Source: Anastatus disparis (Eukaryota > Arthropoda > Insecta > Hymenoptera > Eupelmidae). Taken from it: 64,000 nucleotides of DNA. The stretch is from the NCBI GenBank assembly GCA_017163975.1, contig JAFFSR010000351.1, forward strand, positions 2,873,501 through 2,937,500. The letters run 5' to 3'. Made by a program: the position numbers and the translations under genes. The notes under the pieces are model-generated. The model saw only the letters and a list, made by a program, of their open reading frames with translations, searched no databases and had not been told where the DNA came from. Within the stretch, counting starts at the first letter, position 1. Every line of letters starts with the position of its first letter. Positions 9,318 through 20,695 of the stretch are shown piece by piece.

Positions 9318-9484
9318 ATACATATTCTTTTCCTGAAAAACAAGATTATAAAAGACTTAATAATAATACATCTAATGATCAGAAAACAAATAGCTTACTT
9401 ACTTCTTCCTGGAAAAAGTTTACAGGAAAATATTCTATAAATACAAATTCTTTTCCTGAACAGCAAGGTTATAAAAGATTATAA
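9293..9484 (+). CDS. Small ORF upstream of integrase with an internal repeat
   Basis: A 63-aa ORF from ATG 9293, overlapping the end of the fibre-like gene. It encodes YSINT-SFPE-Q-YKRL twice, from direct DNA repeats at ~9309-9355 and ~9433-9480. It may be the degraded N-terminal part of integrase or just repeat sequence; it ends 6 nt before the integrase ATG. No function recognised. Confidence 0.3.
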   Translation: MDRQKYSINTYSFPEKQDYKRLNNNTSNDQKTNSLLTSSWKKFTGKYSINTNSFPEQQGYKRL

Positions 9485-9489
9485 TAGTC

Positions 9490-10411
9490 ATGGATCAACG
9501 ATATCAAGTTGTGAAAGAATTACATAAACCTGCTCGACGCAATTATAAACGTCGGACTGTAGATGTTCGAGATATTGATGAAACATGGCAAGCTGATCTT
9601 GTAGAGATGATACCTTATGCTAAAGAAAATAAAAACTTCAAGTATATGCTTACTGTAATTGATATATTTTCAAAATTTGCATGGGCAGTTCCAATAAAGC
9701 AGAAAACTGGAAAAGATGTAACAGCAGCGATGTTGAACATTTTAAAGCAAGGACGTATACCAAAGAATTTGCAAACGGATCTCGGCAAGGAATTTTATAA
9801 CAAAGAATTTGAGAATCTCATGAAACAAAATACACTTGTACTCTACTTATAGCAATCTGAAAGCTTCGATATGTGAACGTTTTAATCGAACACTTAAAAC
9901 TAAAATGTGGAAACTATTTACTTTGAATGGAAATCACAAATGGTTGGGAATTCTTTCGAGCTTATTAAAACAATATAATGATACTAAACATCGAACAATT
10001 GGTACTAAACCCAGATATGTCACAGTTGATAATACATCTGATATATATAATAAAATTTATAAAAAAAAAACTTTGAAACCATTCTACAAAAAAGCTAAAT
10101 TCAAAGTAGGTGATCGAGTTCGAGTGAGCAAGAGCAAGCATATTTTTGAGAAAGGTTATACACCTAACTGGTCTACTGAAATATTTACTATTAATCGAGT
10201 ACATCATACAGTGCCATATACTTATCACTTGAAAGACTATCAGAATAAACCAGTTGCTGGAGGATTTTATGAAGAAAAACTGCTAAAAACAAAGTGTCCA
10301 GATGTTTATTTAATAGAAAAAGTTATTAAAAAGCGTGGTGATAATTATTATGTAAAATGGTTAGGATTTGATAATACACATAATAATTGGATAAGCAAAA
10401 ATGATTTGTAA
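9490..10411 (+). pseudogene. Polinton retroviral-type integrase with chromodomain, one frameshift
   Basis: Inserts the element into host DNA. All three catalytic residues are present: Asp in QADLVEM, Asp in QTDLGKEF and Glu in CERFNR. The C-terminal chromodomain (VYLIEKVIKKRGDNYYVKWLGFDNTHNNWI, split as VYLIEKV...YYVKWLGF...NNWI; ~10306-10400) may bind modified histones and bias target choice. A one-base shift near 9836-9840 separates the second Asp from the Glu: the first frame ends at 9852, and the rest is in the adjacent frame to 10411. I take ATG 9490 as the start. An N-terminal zinc-binding domain is not obvious. It converges with the DNA polymerase gene. Confidence 0.85.
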
Positions 10412-10464
10412 TGAAAAAAAAAGCTGAATAAACAATATATTTATAACAAATTCTTTTAATTTAT

Positions 10465-13400
10465 TTATTTATGAACACATACATTAATTGCATTTATTTT
10501 ATTTAAAAGTATTGGATTAATAATAACTCCTATTCTTTCAATTCTCATCCTAAAACGTTCACGATCACGCGCAACCTGCATCCATTCTCCACGTCGAGCA
10601 CTTTGATATGCGAATGTCCATGTACACATATTATGAATTTTAACTTTATCATTAAAACGTACATTTTGTTTTTGTCTGCAAGAGTTGATGTCAGCTTTCA
10701 ATGACCTGAAATCAATTCATTCTAATTTAATTTTTTCTAATTATAATATATCACTAATAATATAACGTATTATCGTTACAAAGAAATTAATACTTACTTC
10801 ATTTTATAATGTCCCCAAGCCAAAGTCTCAAAGCTGTCAGGTACAAGGAATCTTTTATCATCATATGGATTGAGTGCAATTTTATGTTGTTGTATAGTTT
10901 CAACATTGTGTAACTTTGATTGAATAACACATTGCTTTCTTTTCGAAATTTTTTGATTTTGCAAGGAATCTAGGTAGTCGTTGAAACAAACAGTTTTTTT
11001 CACAACTGATAACTTTATACCCTTAATTTTCTTGACAAAATCTGTATTGTCCACACGTGTGCTATACATTTTACTTCTTAATCCAATAAATTCAGTAAGT
11101 ATAGCACCATTGCACTCATCTTTCATAAGTCCAACAACTTTCTTATTCATACGTGGCATTTCAAAAACGTTGTTTTCTGGATAATCTGATGTATCAAATC
11201 GTTCAATATTTGATTTAATATCTTCATACAAATCATCACAAATAACTGCATAAATTAAACTATCAGTATCTGTATACAACAACTTACAATTATTTTCATA
11301 CTTTTTTAACATATAATCATAATGAAAACCATACATAACAGTCTTTGAAATATCTAACACTGACAGACCAACATATATAGGTTTATTCATATATACCATA
11401 GTCTTTCGCATTTCAATAGCAACTAAATTTTCACTAAATATAGCACAACTATGAAAATTTGGTTTTGAAATGAGAGCTTCCACACCATATCGTCCTTCCC
11501 ATTTTGTCATAAGTTTTATATCAACATGTTTCCGCACATTTTCCATAGTCTTACCATAGACAGCATTATTCATTAATTTAAAGAGATTTTTTTCAAATTC
11601 ATTTTTTGCTTTAGCTCTCATTGAACTATTCAAATCTATGTAAGGCTTTAACCATTGAGACTGTTTAAATTTCAGCACTCTATGAATTTTAGCAAACTTT
11701 AGACCATTTGCGAGTGCTTGCTTTAAAGCACGATGATGTATAACATAATTTTTCTTATCTTTTAGAGTAGCTAAGAGTTTCTCTTGCTTGGATCCTGGTG
11801 GTATCATATGTTCAGGGCAGAAAGGTAAATCATTATGTCTACAATGAATATCCTTTGGATAGTTGAGATCTACTTCTAAAATATATCCTTCTGATGCATC
11901 ATCGTGAATGTTTCGAAATTTTATATTTTCGAAATCATCTACCCATTGAAATTCATCATACGGTAAAGATTGAGTCATTGAATAACCATATAAGTTATTT
12001 GCATCTAAATATATAAGATATACATTATCTTGATCACATTGATAATGTTCTTTCATATACTTATGATTTGCTTTAGCATATCTATGAGAACATTGGCTCA
12101 AACCACCTCTGATGCCACGTTCGATAAATAGTAACATTTCAATATCGGTAATTAATCGCAAGTTTACACCAGTAATTTTCAACATTGCGTCCCAGGTATA
12201 GCCAGGTGTAGTGTAATAGTGAGCTGGATCAAGACCATATACTGACAAGCACTGTTCACGAAAACTTTCAAAAACGTCAGCTAATAACAGTATATCAGTT
12301 TTCATATATAGATCTGAATATTCTCCAAGACTTTTTATTTCAAATTCAGCCCATACTTTTTGTGCATGCATATAATCTTCTTGTGATACTGTTGAATCTG
12401 CAAGTGAGCTGAAAAACTTTTCTATTGGTGGGAGCTCAGTTTGTTTAAGTTTTTCCATACAATCAACGTATTCATAGGGGAAAACACCTTTTTTAGTTAA
12501 AAGTTTAATCTTTTCAGCCTCTAAATCGAAAAAAACAAATTCAAGAATTTCATACTCATTTAAAAAAGACGCTAATTTATCAAGAGATGATGCCATAAAG
12601 CGAAACGAGTCGATAAAACGAAATTTTATCATACTATTTTCAATATTTTTAGTGAAAGCAATATATTTCTCCTTCGTCAAAGGAAGAAGGTCTACTTTAC
12701 CTGGAAAATAATTAGATATATCTTTAATTATGAAGTGAGCATCATATCCACTTAAATTATGAAAAACTACTGGGATTATTCTAGAATCTTGATAGTTCAA
12801 ATTACATCCAGAATGAGCAGATCCTCGATATTTTGAGGTTAAGTGACAGTGATCATGAACTTTAATTATATTATCTATTGGCTTTTCACAAATATGACAT
12901 ATATCTGACTCCTCGAATGATATATTTTGCTCTAAAGTAAGGTTTTCCATAAGGATGGGATTGTCATATATTTTTGTTATTTGTTCAGAAATTAATTTCA
13001 ATTCCTTAGCAAACCAAAGTGCAGGTTCTGATCCTCGATAACTCCTAAATTTTGATAAAGAGTTGTCATAATTACATTTCAAAAAGTAACCAATGCTAAA
13101 CATTTCATGTTTTTGATATGCTATAGTATTTTTTAACTCAACATCTTCATTCTCATTTTCCAATCTATTAATTGGTATAAGTAAACACTCACAGTCTGCA
13201 TAAACAATAAATGGTAGTTTTTCTTTAAATTTATGGTTTTGAAACTTTATGAAATCATTACCATTTTTAGGTAATTTTACTTTACAATCATTTACAAGCT
13301 TACAATTTTCTTCATGCAGATTAAGTTTTTGTTCAGTAGAAAAAAAGTGTAAACATCTATCAAATATATAGAGTCTATTTGTCCTACGAGTCAACGTACT

Positions 13401-14537
13401 CTTTACTAATCTTGATAGATTTTTAATATAAACATAATGATAATTTTCATTACTCATTATAACATCGTCATCATTATCATACGTCTCACCCTTTGCTCTA
13501 ATTAATAAGAGATTAACATGATTAATTTTTTTATTTGAAGTGAGGTGAAGTGGAACGATTTCTCGACCTTCAAAACCAAAAATATTAACTGAAATATTAA
13601 GATTTTGTTTTTCAAATTTTGTTACTTGTTTTAGAGAAACTGGAAATTCTATTCCATCCATATTTAATTCTGTATTATATTTGATATAATTACTGACTCT
13701 ATCAGCATGGTTATAAGATGGAACAGGATGTAGTGCTGACAAAATTGCCCACTTGAAACATTGGTTATCAGCATTTTTAACGTTTATACAAGCTTTTTTC
13801 TCTTTAATAAATTGTGGTAGTGGTATGTATGAACTACCCCCTGGTAAGGGATTCAATCTATTTATATTTAGCTGTATATTTATGATTGAATCTAACGACC
13901 GTCCAGAATCCTTTTCTTCGAACTCTTCAATATCACGTAATAGAGGAGTTTTAATCTTCTCAATGAACCATTCTTTTAATGAAGATGATAAAAAAATTTC
14001 TGAATTACGAGTATTAAAATTTTTTGTCTCAATAATAATATCCTTTTCAGTACCTTCAACAAATAATTTCTTAAACTTACATGATTACACTGCATTAACT
14101 TTTAAAATCTCATTTTTTTTAAAAATATTTTTAACACGTCTTGTAAACAATATAGATGCTTTATCTAAAAACGCTGAAATATCAATATGTTCAATATTAA
14201 CAATGATGCTTGTACGCATACGATTTTTAAAAGCATTATCTAATTCAATCCATTGAATTCGTTTAATTGCACGTTGTATAAAAGCACCACCTTCTTTCAA
14301 TGAACTGTTAAATTTCACACATATACATTCAAGTCTTACGGATAAATGTAAAATTTTCTGTTTTTGTTGTACCGTAAGACTTTTATTATTTAAAACTTTT
14401 CGTATAGTCTTACGAGCAAGTTTATAATGTTTTTTCCAACGTTCTATCGCATCATTTGGATTATAAGATTTCAGAAGATTAGCTACTTCTTCTAAAGATT
14501 TTATATATGAAACACACTCGTCAACAAGTTAAGCCAT
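10465..14537 (-). pseudogene. polB: Protein-primed DNA polymerase B, two in-frame stops and one inferred intron
   Basis: Replicative polymerase of the Polinton. The frame runs from ATG 14537 to 10794 and is interrupted by TAA at 14529-14531 and TAA at 14085-14087, both in the N-terminal region. The longest uninterrupted part begins near 14084. Exonuclease motifs: Exo I YADCEC (~13190-13207), Exo II NLSGYDAHF (~12735-12760), Exo III YMKTDILLLAD (~12270-12305). Polymerase motifs: A LDANNLYGYS (~11985-12012), B LMNNAVYGKTMEN (~11545-11583), C YTDTDS (~11262-11279), all intact. A GTAAGT donor at 10797 and TTTCAG acceptor ending at 10706 define a 92-nt intron that joins in frame to a second exon (10705-10465) containing WTFAYQSARRGEW and RDRERFRMRIERIG, a tail I associate with Polinton polymerases. 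Confidence 0.88.
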
Positions 14538-14588
14538 GATTACTGATTCGTGAGAGAAAAGAAAGTGACTCTGCGTGGTCTAAGCGAT

Positions 14589-14598
14589 GCTTTTATCC
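14589..14598 (-). promoter_or_regulatory. TATA box for DNA polymerase B
   Basis: GGATAAAAGC on the minus strand, about 52 bp upstream of the putative ATG at 14537. Confidence 0.45.
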
Positions 14599-15147
14599 TC
14601 CTTAATTCAAGGTCAAAATATGATTGAAAAGGATTAATAGAAGGTTATTGTTACAAGTTAGTAATTCAAAAGTATTGTGTGTATGTTAGTAAATAATACT
14701 TTCAAGGTCAATATATTTCTTTCTACTCAAGAATAATTTTGAGGTACGCCTATACGACTTGTATGTGTGTGTGTATAAAATTTATACATTATATTTCAAT
14801 AATATCTTTTAATAAAGACAAATTTTTTTAAATATAAATTCAATTTATAATATAAACAATAATAAAAAGAAAAAAAAATTATAATTGTAAGTGGATAGAA
14901 ATATAAGTTTATATTTTTAAAAAATAAGGTTTTTTTTATATTTTTTCTTTTTTTCTTTAAATAAAAAATAAGGTATTTTTTTTGTATAAGTTTAAAATAA
15001 ATATAATTATTATATTAAAAAAATAATATATACAAGTATACTGTATAAAAAATGTTTTAATACACTAATTTATAAAAAATACAAAATATATATAAAAGAA
15101 GATAATAAATTTCTAAATAATAATATAAAATATAATTATAATTTATT
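14599..15147. other. AT-rich spacer between polB and the six-exon gene
   Basis: No ORF of note. It holds a short GT run (14761-14775), long A/T tracts and TTTTTTT-rich stretches. Minus-strand polyadenylation-like signals for the neighbouring gene could lie elsewhere in this A/T-rich sequence, but none stands out. Confidence 0.5.
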
Positions 15148-16104
15148 TTAAAACGTTAAAAGTTCATTGATTTCTTCTTTTAAAACTTCAGTAGATGCTT
15201 GCTGTGTTGATGGCTGCTGTGAAGTTACAGTGTTTGAATTTGTTGATCTTGATGATGATGATGGTGATGCTGATGATGATTTCGACGATGATGAAGATGA
15301 TGATGATGGTGATTTTCTGATTTTTTTTAATGGTGGCGATTTAACTTCTATCTCAGCATCAGAAAAGTCAGAATCACTATTGATTGGTGAATATAAAGAT
15401 TCGTTAATATTCACTTCAAAATTACTGACTTTAGTGATGGGATTTATTTTAAAATTTATATTTGGATTATATTTAACGCTTAATATTTTAGGTTTTGATT
15501 TACTGATAGGATCGGGACTGTATGATGTTAAAGGATTATTTGATAGGTTATATAAAATTGGCGCATCTGTTTTTTCTTTTGGCTGCTGTGCATCCATGTT
15601 TTCTATCTGAAAAAAAAAATTTTTTTTAATTAATACAGAAGAAAAAGTTTGTTTATTGATAGAAAAAGAAAAAAAAATGATATTTAAATATTTAAAATAA
15701 TACCTTTTGAAAGACCTCCGGTACATTTTCAAAATATGGCAAACCGAACTGAAACAATAAAAGAGATAAATTAATATTAAATTAATATTATAAGAAATAA
15801 TTGAAATCATAAACAAATGAACTTACATCTCTGAACAGCTCTTCATCATCGATATTTATACGATTTTTCAAATCTTTGTATTCTTTTGGTGAATATGGTA
15901 TCTCCTATATTAAAACAATAAATAAATATTGAAACGGATATATGAATTAAAATGTTATACCAAAGATGAATGTTATATTCATTGAGATTATAAGCAAATG
16001 AACTTACTTCTCTGAACATGTCTTCATAATCGATATTTATAAGTTTTTCCAAATCGTCATAGTTTGGTGATTTTGGTTCTTCCTGTAATAAAACAATAAA
16101 AATA

Positions 16105-16156
<52 letters not shown>

Positions 16157-17550
16157 GAAAATGTTATAACTAACATGAATGTTATATACCTGTTGCTGCG
16201 GTTCGATAATTGAATCATTATCCAGATGTTGAATCTCTTCAACATGCTGAACCTGGTGCAATTCCTTTTCCTCCTCTTTACATGTTGTTGTTGTTAAAAA
16301 AAACTGAAAAAAAGTTAAAAAAATTAGAATGAAAATGGTGTGTGTGTGTGTGTATATATATACATATATATATATATGCATGTGCATATGCTCATATTGG
16401 ACTAAAGATGCTATGATTCTTATGTTTGACGGAAAACAGTCACACAGGCGTAGCACGAGTATGTATTTATGTGTTACGCCTGTGTAACTGCTTCCTGTCA
16501 AACATAAAAACAATAGCATCTTTAGTTTAATATGTGTATGCGTATATGTATATGTATATACTTATATATCTCTGTGTGTATGTAATTTCTTAAATTTAGT
16601 TTTAACTTTATATCAAGATTTTATTTGTATCAGATATGAAAATTTATTTTGTTCAAATATATATATATATATATATTTGAATTGTTACAAGAAAATCTAT
16701 TAACATTTTCTTACTTTTTTCAATAAATTTTTTTTCTTAAACTGAATCTTGAACAAAATAAATTTTTATACATCCAGATACAAATAAAATCATGTTATAT
16801 GGTTAAAAATTAAATTAAAAAAATTCTGTTTTTATTTATATATATATATACTGCATACACGCGCGTGCACACACACACACACACGCACACACAATTATAT
16901 TTAAACTAAATTTAAAATATTATTTTTTTTGTACACACGCATATATACAAACCTTTTCTCATTATAGTAAAATTCTTTTTTGTACACATGCACATACACA
17001 AACTTTTTCTCACTATAATAAATATTATATTAAATCCACACAAACACATACATACACACAATTATATTTAAACTAAATTTAAAATATTTTTTTTTTGTAC
17101 ACACGCACATATACAAACCTTTTCTCACTATAATAAAATTCTTTTTTTGTACACATGCACATACACAAACTTTTTCTCACTATAATAAATATTATATTAA
17201 ATCCACACACACATACACACATAATTATATTTAAACTAAATTTAAAATATTTTTTCTGTACACACTCACATATACAAACCTTTTCTCACTATAATAAAAT
17301 TCTTTTTTGCACACATGCACATACACAAACTTTTTCTCACTATAATAAATATTATATTAAATCTTACTTTTAGACATAAATTTTCAGCGAATGGTGGCAC
17401 GAGAATATCTATATTATTTTTCCGGGATTTATAGCGAATCCTTGGATCCGCTCGCACTTTCTTCACAATCACACAACCTGGTTCCACTTCCTCATTAATG
17501 GAAGTTTTATCAACATCTTCATTATTAATTAGAATTAAATTAATACTCAT
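15148..17550 (-). CDS. Unknown Polinton cargo protein, six exons, ~317 aa
   Basis: Inferred spliced gene. Exons (minus strand): 17550-17368, 16303-16190, 16082-16008, 15904-15827, 15748-15704, 15606-15148. Each boundary has a GT donor (GTAAGA, GTATAT, GTAAGT, GTAAGT, GTATTA) and a T-rich AG acceptor, each of exons 1-5 is a multiple of three, and all five introns are phase 0, so the frame stays open from ATG 17550 to the stop at 15148. Exons 3 and 4 encode related 25- and 26-aa units (EEPKSPNYDDLEKLINID / EIPYSPKEYKDLKNRINID). The last exon has PPLKKIRKSP, a possible nuclear localisation signal, then a long Ser-rich tract. Exon 1 is acidic then basic. No domain recognised. Alternative: only the last exon, starting at an internal ATG, is coding. 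Confidence 0.65.
16875..17365. repeat. Three ~160-185-bp tandem repeats inside intron 1 of the six-exon gene
   Basis: Units begin near 16875, 17040 and 17205. Each has a CA-rich stretch, TTTAAACTAAATTTAAAATA, then CCTTTTCTCACTATAATAAA and a second CTCACTATAATAAATATTA block. High mutual identity suggests recent duplication. Short AT/GT microsatellites lie nearby (16103-16154, 16342-16378, 16658-16676). Confidence 0.75.
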
Positions 17551-18290
17551 TTTTTCTAACTAAATTTCGTTACCTTCTAGATCACTGCTTTCTAGATCAC
17601 TGCACATATTCTTTTTTCCATAGGTCGTCATCACGAGTAGTTAAAAATTTATCAAATATATTTTTGAAATTTGAAACGCTCACACAAAACCTCATTCATA
17701 CTGCATCGAAGTGACGTTAACCGAAACAAAAAAACAATATAAACTGAGTGTTATACATATTCACAGAACATTTGAAAAATCATTAGATTTAATTTTTACA
17801 CTTTTTTTTATTATAAAAAGCCTTTTTATTGTTAATAAAATAATTATATTATTTAATATTTTACAGTATACTTTTAAAATATTAGCACTCATTTTTTTTT
17901 TATTTTTATATATTTCAATTTTCACTAACACAAATTGTACACACGCGATATATTGTATATACGCAAGCCGGCGTGCTGTTTGTGTTAATTTATATACGTG
18001 AAAAATCAAGGTTATTGTTTGTGAGTGGGAGAAAGATTTGCAACCTTGGTCGCGCACGCATCTGCAAAAAATGCTTGACCTTCTATTTGCGCGCAAGTGG
18101 GAGATAAGGCCTTGGCTAAGTGTGTGAAATGTTGGAAGGAGAAGTGTATGGCCTATGATTCGCGCGCTAGTGGGAGGTCTGCAGCCTTCAATTCGCGCGC
18201 AAGTGGGAGATAAGGCCTTGGCTGAGCACGCAAATTGTAAGAGCGGGAGGTATACAGCCTTGGCTACTTGTATATCGACCTTGATTTTTG
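17551..18290. repeat. Divergent intergenic region with GC-richer tandem motif
   Basis: Between the six-exon gene (minus) and the small plus-strand gene. From ~18020 to 18260 the motif CGCGCAAGTGGGAGATAAGG and shorter variants (GTGGGAG, GGCCTTGGCT) recur about five times. The rest is AT-rich. Long overlapping ORFs here are on repeat sequence and are not called. Confidence 0.55.
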
Positions 18291-18292
18291 GA

Positions 18293-18300
18293 TATAAAAT
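18293..18300 (+). promoter_or_regulatory. TATA box of the small OB-fold-like gene
   Basis: TATAAAAT. Downstream, GTAAGTGTC (18367 on) and a TTTTTTTGCAG acceptor (ending 18473) suggest a leader intron before the ATG at 18486. Confidence 0.5.
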
Positions 18301-18485
18301 CAGCTGCAAATCGCTCATGTCGTCAGATCTCATCATAGTGTATTCCGTGTGTAATTTTATAATAGTGTAAGTGTCAAATAATTCTTTCAAAATAACTTTA
18401 TATATCATAAGTGTTATAATAAGATTTTTTTATATAATTCTTTTAAAATAATTTTGTGGTTTCTTTTTTTGCAGATTCATTGATA

Positions 18486-18776
18486 ATGGAGGCTTTAAAT
18501 AAAGCAGCTAGTACTTCTAGTTATCTCCCTACCAAAAGATTGAAGGAGTTGGAAGAAGAAAAAATGAATATGATTACTGCAATAAAACGTGTATCAACTA
18601 GATATGGTGAAAAAATTGTTTTGCAGTTAGATGCAGCATTTGACATCTTTCTGCCATTAGTAGTTAGTGATTTTCTATTACTAAATCAAGATGTATTAAA
18701 CAAATTGACAAAGCAAGCAGAACTCCGCCAAGCAAAAATGAAATACTTGGGGAAATGCTTAATTAAATTTATTTAA
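18486..18776 (+). CDS. Small protein, possibly ssDNA-binding (OB-fold-like)
   Basis: A 96-aa protein from ATG 18486; the longer frame upstream crosses an inferred intron. The segment YLPTKRLKELEEEKMNMITA followed by IKRVSTRYGEKIVLQLDAAFDIFLP looks like a short beta-rich module found in several eukaryotic transposons and Polintons, suggesting an OB-fold ssDNA-binding role in replication. This is inference from pattern, not an alignment. It has its own TATA box and likely 5' UTR intron. Confidence 0.5.
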   Translation: MEALNKAASTSSYLPTKRLKELEEEKMNMITAIKRVSTRYGEKIVLQLDAAFDIFLPLVVSDFLLLNQDVLNKLTKQAELRQAKMKYLGKCLIKFI

Positions 18777-18879
18777 TATAATGAAATAAAATTTTAAAAA
18801 AAAATGTCAAACATGATTATTTTTTAAATTCTGAATAAATAAATATTAAAATTATGAAAAAATCGTATTTATTCATACC

Positions 18880-19760
18880 TTACTTCCCTTCCTTTATATA
18901 ATATAAAAAGTATTCATTTTTTTTTAACATTATTAAATTTATTATTCAACAATAGTTATTATATAATAATAATTATTATTATAAAAGTGATCAGTGTAAT
19001 GTCATCAAATTTATAATTGAAATTGAAAGTGTATAATTTGTTCATAATATAATTTTTTAAAATGTTATGTCTTTATCAATTACTTCCCTTCCTTTATATA
19101 TATAAATTTTTTTAACTTTTAATTTTTAACAACAATAGTTATTATATAATAATAATTATTATTATAAAAGTGATCAGTGTAATGTCATCAAATTTATAAT
19201 TGAAATTGAAAGTGTAGTGAATTTGTTCAAATAATAGTAATTATTATAAAAGTGATTAGTGTAGTGTTATCAAATTTATAATTAAAACTTGAAAATGTAG
19301 TGATTTTGTTCAAATTATTAGAATTCTGTGAATAACATAGTGCACTATGATTAAAAAATTTACTTTATAACTTGCATGATATCAAATCTTTCGCGGACAT
19401 ATCCACGAATTTGTTTTATTCTTAATAAAAGAACATTAAAACTTTTAAACACCTTATTTATTAAGTGATCAGTGCAATGTTATCAAATTTATAATTAAAA
19501 TTGAAAGTGTAGTGAATTTGTTCAAATAATAATAATTATTATAAAAGTGATTAGTGTAGTGTTATCAAATTTAGAATTAAAAATTGAAAGTGTAGTGAAT
19601 TTGTTCAAATTATTAGAATTCTGTAAATAACATAGTGCACTATGATTAAAAAATTTACTTTATAACTTGCATGATATCAAAACTTTCGCGGACATAACCA
19701 CGAATTTGTTTTATTCTTAATAAAAAAACATTAAAACTTTTAAAAACCTTATTTATTTTA
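18880..19760. repeat. Tandem and direct repeats upstream of the last Polinton gene
   Basis: Two layers. CTTCCCTTCCTTTATATA (18888, 19083) resembles the inner end of the terminal repeats. AAAAGTGATCAGTGTAATGTCATCAAATTTATAATTG blocks recur near 18983, 19167, 19250, 19458 and 19546. A ~230-bp unit (19232-19459) is repeated at 19526-19757 with a 295-bp period; both include TTTCGCGGACATAWCCACGAATTTG. Non-coding. Confidence 0.7.
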
Positions 19761-19933
19761 TAATGAAAAACGTAAAATATGTAAGTGAAAAAGTGAAAAA
19801 AAAGTGTGAGAAAAGTGTGTACGAATTGCACACGCGCAGGATTTATATAAGATTGGACAAAAGAATGACCTTGAGTTCGACTCATGTGCATAAAATTCAA
19901 GAGGAAAAGAACTTAATTGACCTTGATCTCTCA

Positions 19934-19941
19934 TATAAAAG
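19934..19941 (+). promoter_or_regulatory. TATA box of the last Polinton gene
   Basis: TATAAAAG, preceding a leader that probably contains an intron ending at the TTTTAATTTCAG near 20103-20114. Confidence 0.45.
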
Positions 19942-20129
19942 TAGACATAGATCGCTTGTATCATCATATCTTGTTTGATTTTTGAATTGCGTGAACATAA
20001 AGGGTGATACAGTGATGGCTAATTATCAGACTGGGTATGCGTTCTATGATGACTGTTTTATTCTTTTTAGCTTAAGAATTTATTTTAAAAATATACTTTA
20101 TTTTTTTAATTTCAGTAAACCTCAAGTTA

Positions 20130-20554
20130 TGGAGATAATAGTAGATTTCCAAGGCTTTAATTATAACAATAATATCATTATTAAGGAACTTGCTGTAGTA
20201 GACGTAGAAGGTACCTTAATACCAATATTATACATATTTAAACCTCCTTGTTCATGGAGTCAGTTATCGAGAAAAGAAGCTTCATCGAATAATTGGTTAC
20301 AAAATAATTTTCATGGACTTCGCTGGGATACTGGAGATATACCATTTAATGAAATACCTCATGTTTTTGATAAACTTAAAATGATTGGAGGAGCTGGCGT
20401 TCAAGTGTATTTCTACGCAAAAGGTCTTCAGAAAAAAAAATTTTTAGAAACTTATTTAGATAACGTATATGATCTGGAAAAAATTAACTGTCCATCGCTA
20501 CAAACGTCAGGATTTCGTCAGCTTGAAGTATGTCCATATCATCCTAAGGGATGA
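20130..20554 (+). CDS. Unknown Polinton-associated protein, possibly RNase H/exonuclease-like
   Basis: Coding part of 141 aa from ATG 20130, just after a TTTCAG acceptor; the frame is open upstream to 19982 but only from a TTG. Starts VDFQGFNYNNNIIIKELAVVD, then FKPPCSWSQLS, NNWLQNNFHGLRWDTGDIPF, and CPSLQ...CPYHPKG at the end. I associate this pattern with a widespread arthropod mobile-element protein whose alternating acidic residues suggest an RNase H-like nuclease fold; no activity can be shown here. It stops soon after CPYH, so the C-terminus may be truncated. Confidence 0.5.
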
Positions 20555-20695
20555 CAGCGAAACTGCGCGTTGCAGAATGTTATAGTGTTGCGTGTATGTA
20601 CATTTAAAAAATATAAAAAATTAGAAAAGGAAGGTTTTGACACTGTTAATTAGAATGCAAATAAATATAATTATATCTTACTTAAAACTTCTTAT

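Noticed and set aside
13753..14256. 167-aa plus-strand ORF
   Set aside because: Lies antisense to the N-terminal coding part of DNA polymerase B, which reads as protein on the other strand.
15167..15610. 147-aa plus-strand ORF rich in Asp
   Set aside because: Shadow of the Ser-rich last exon of the minus-strand six-exon gene.
17711..18408. Overlapping ORFs of 96 and 215 aa on both strands
   Set aside because: Hydrophobic or repeat-derived translations across a promoter region with tandem repeats; no conserved pattern.
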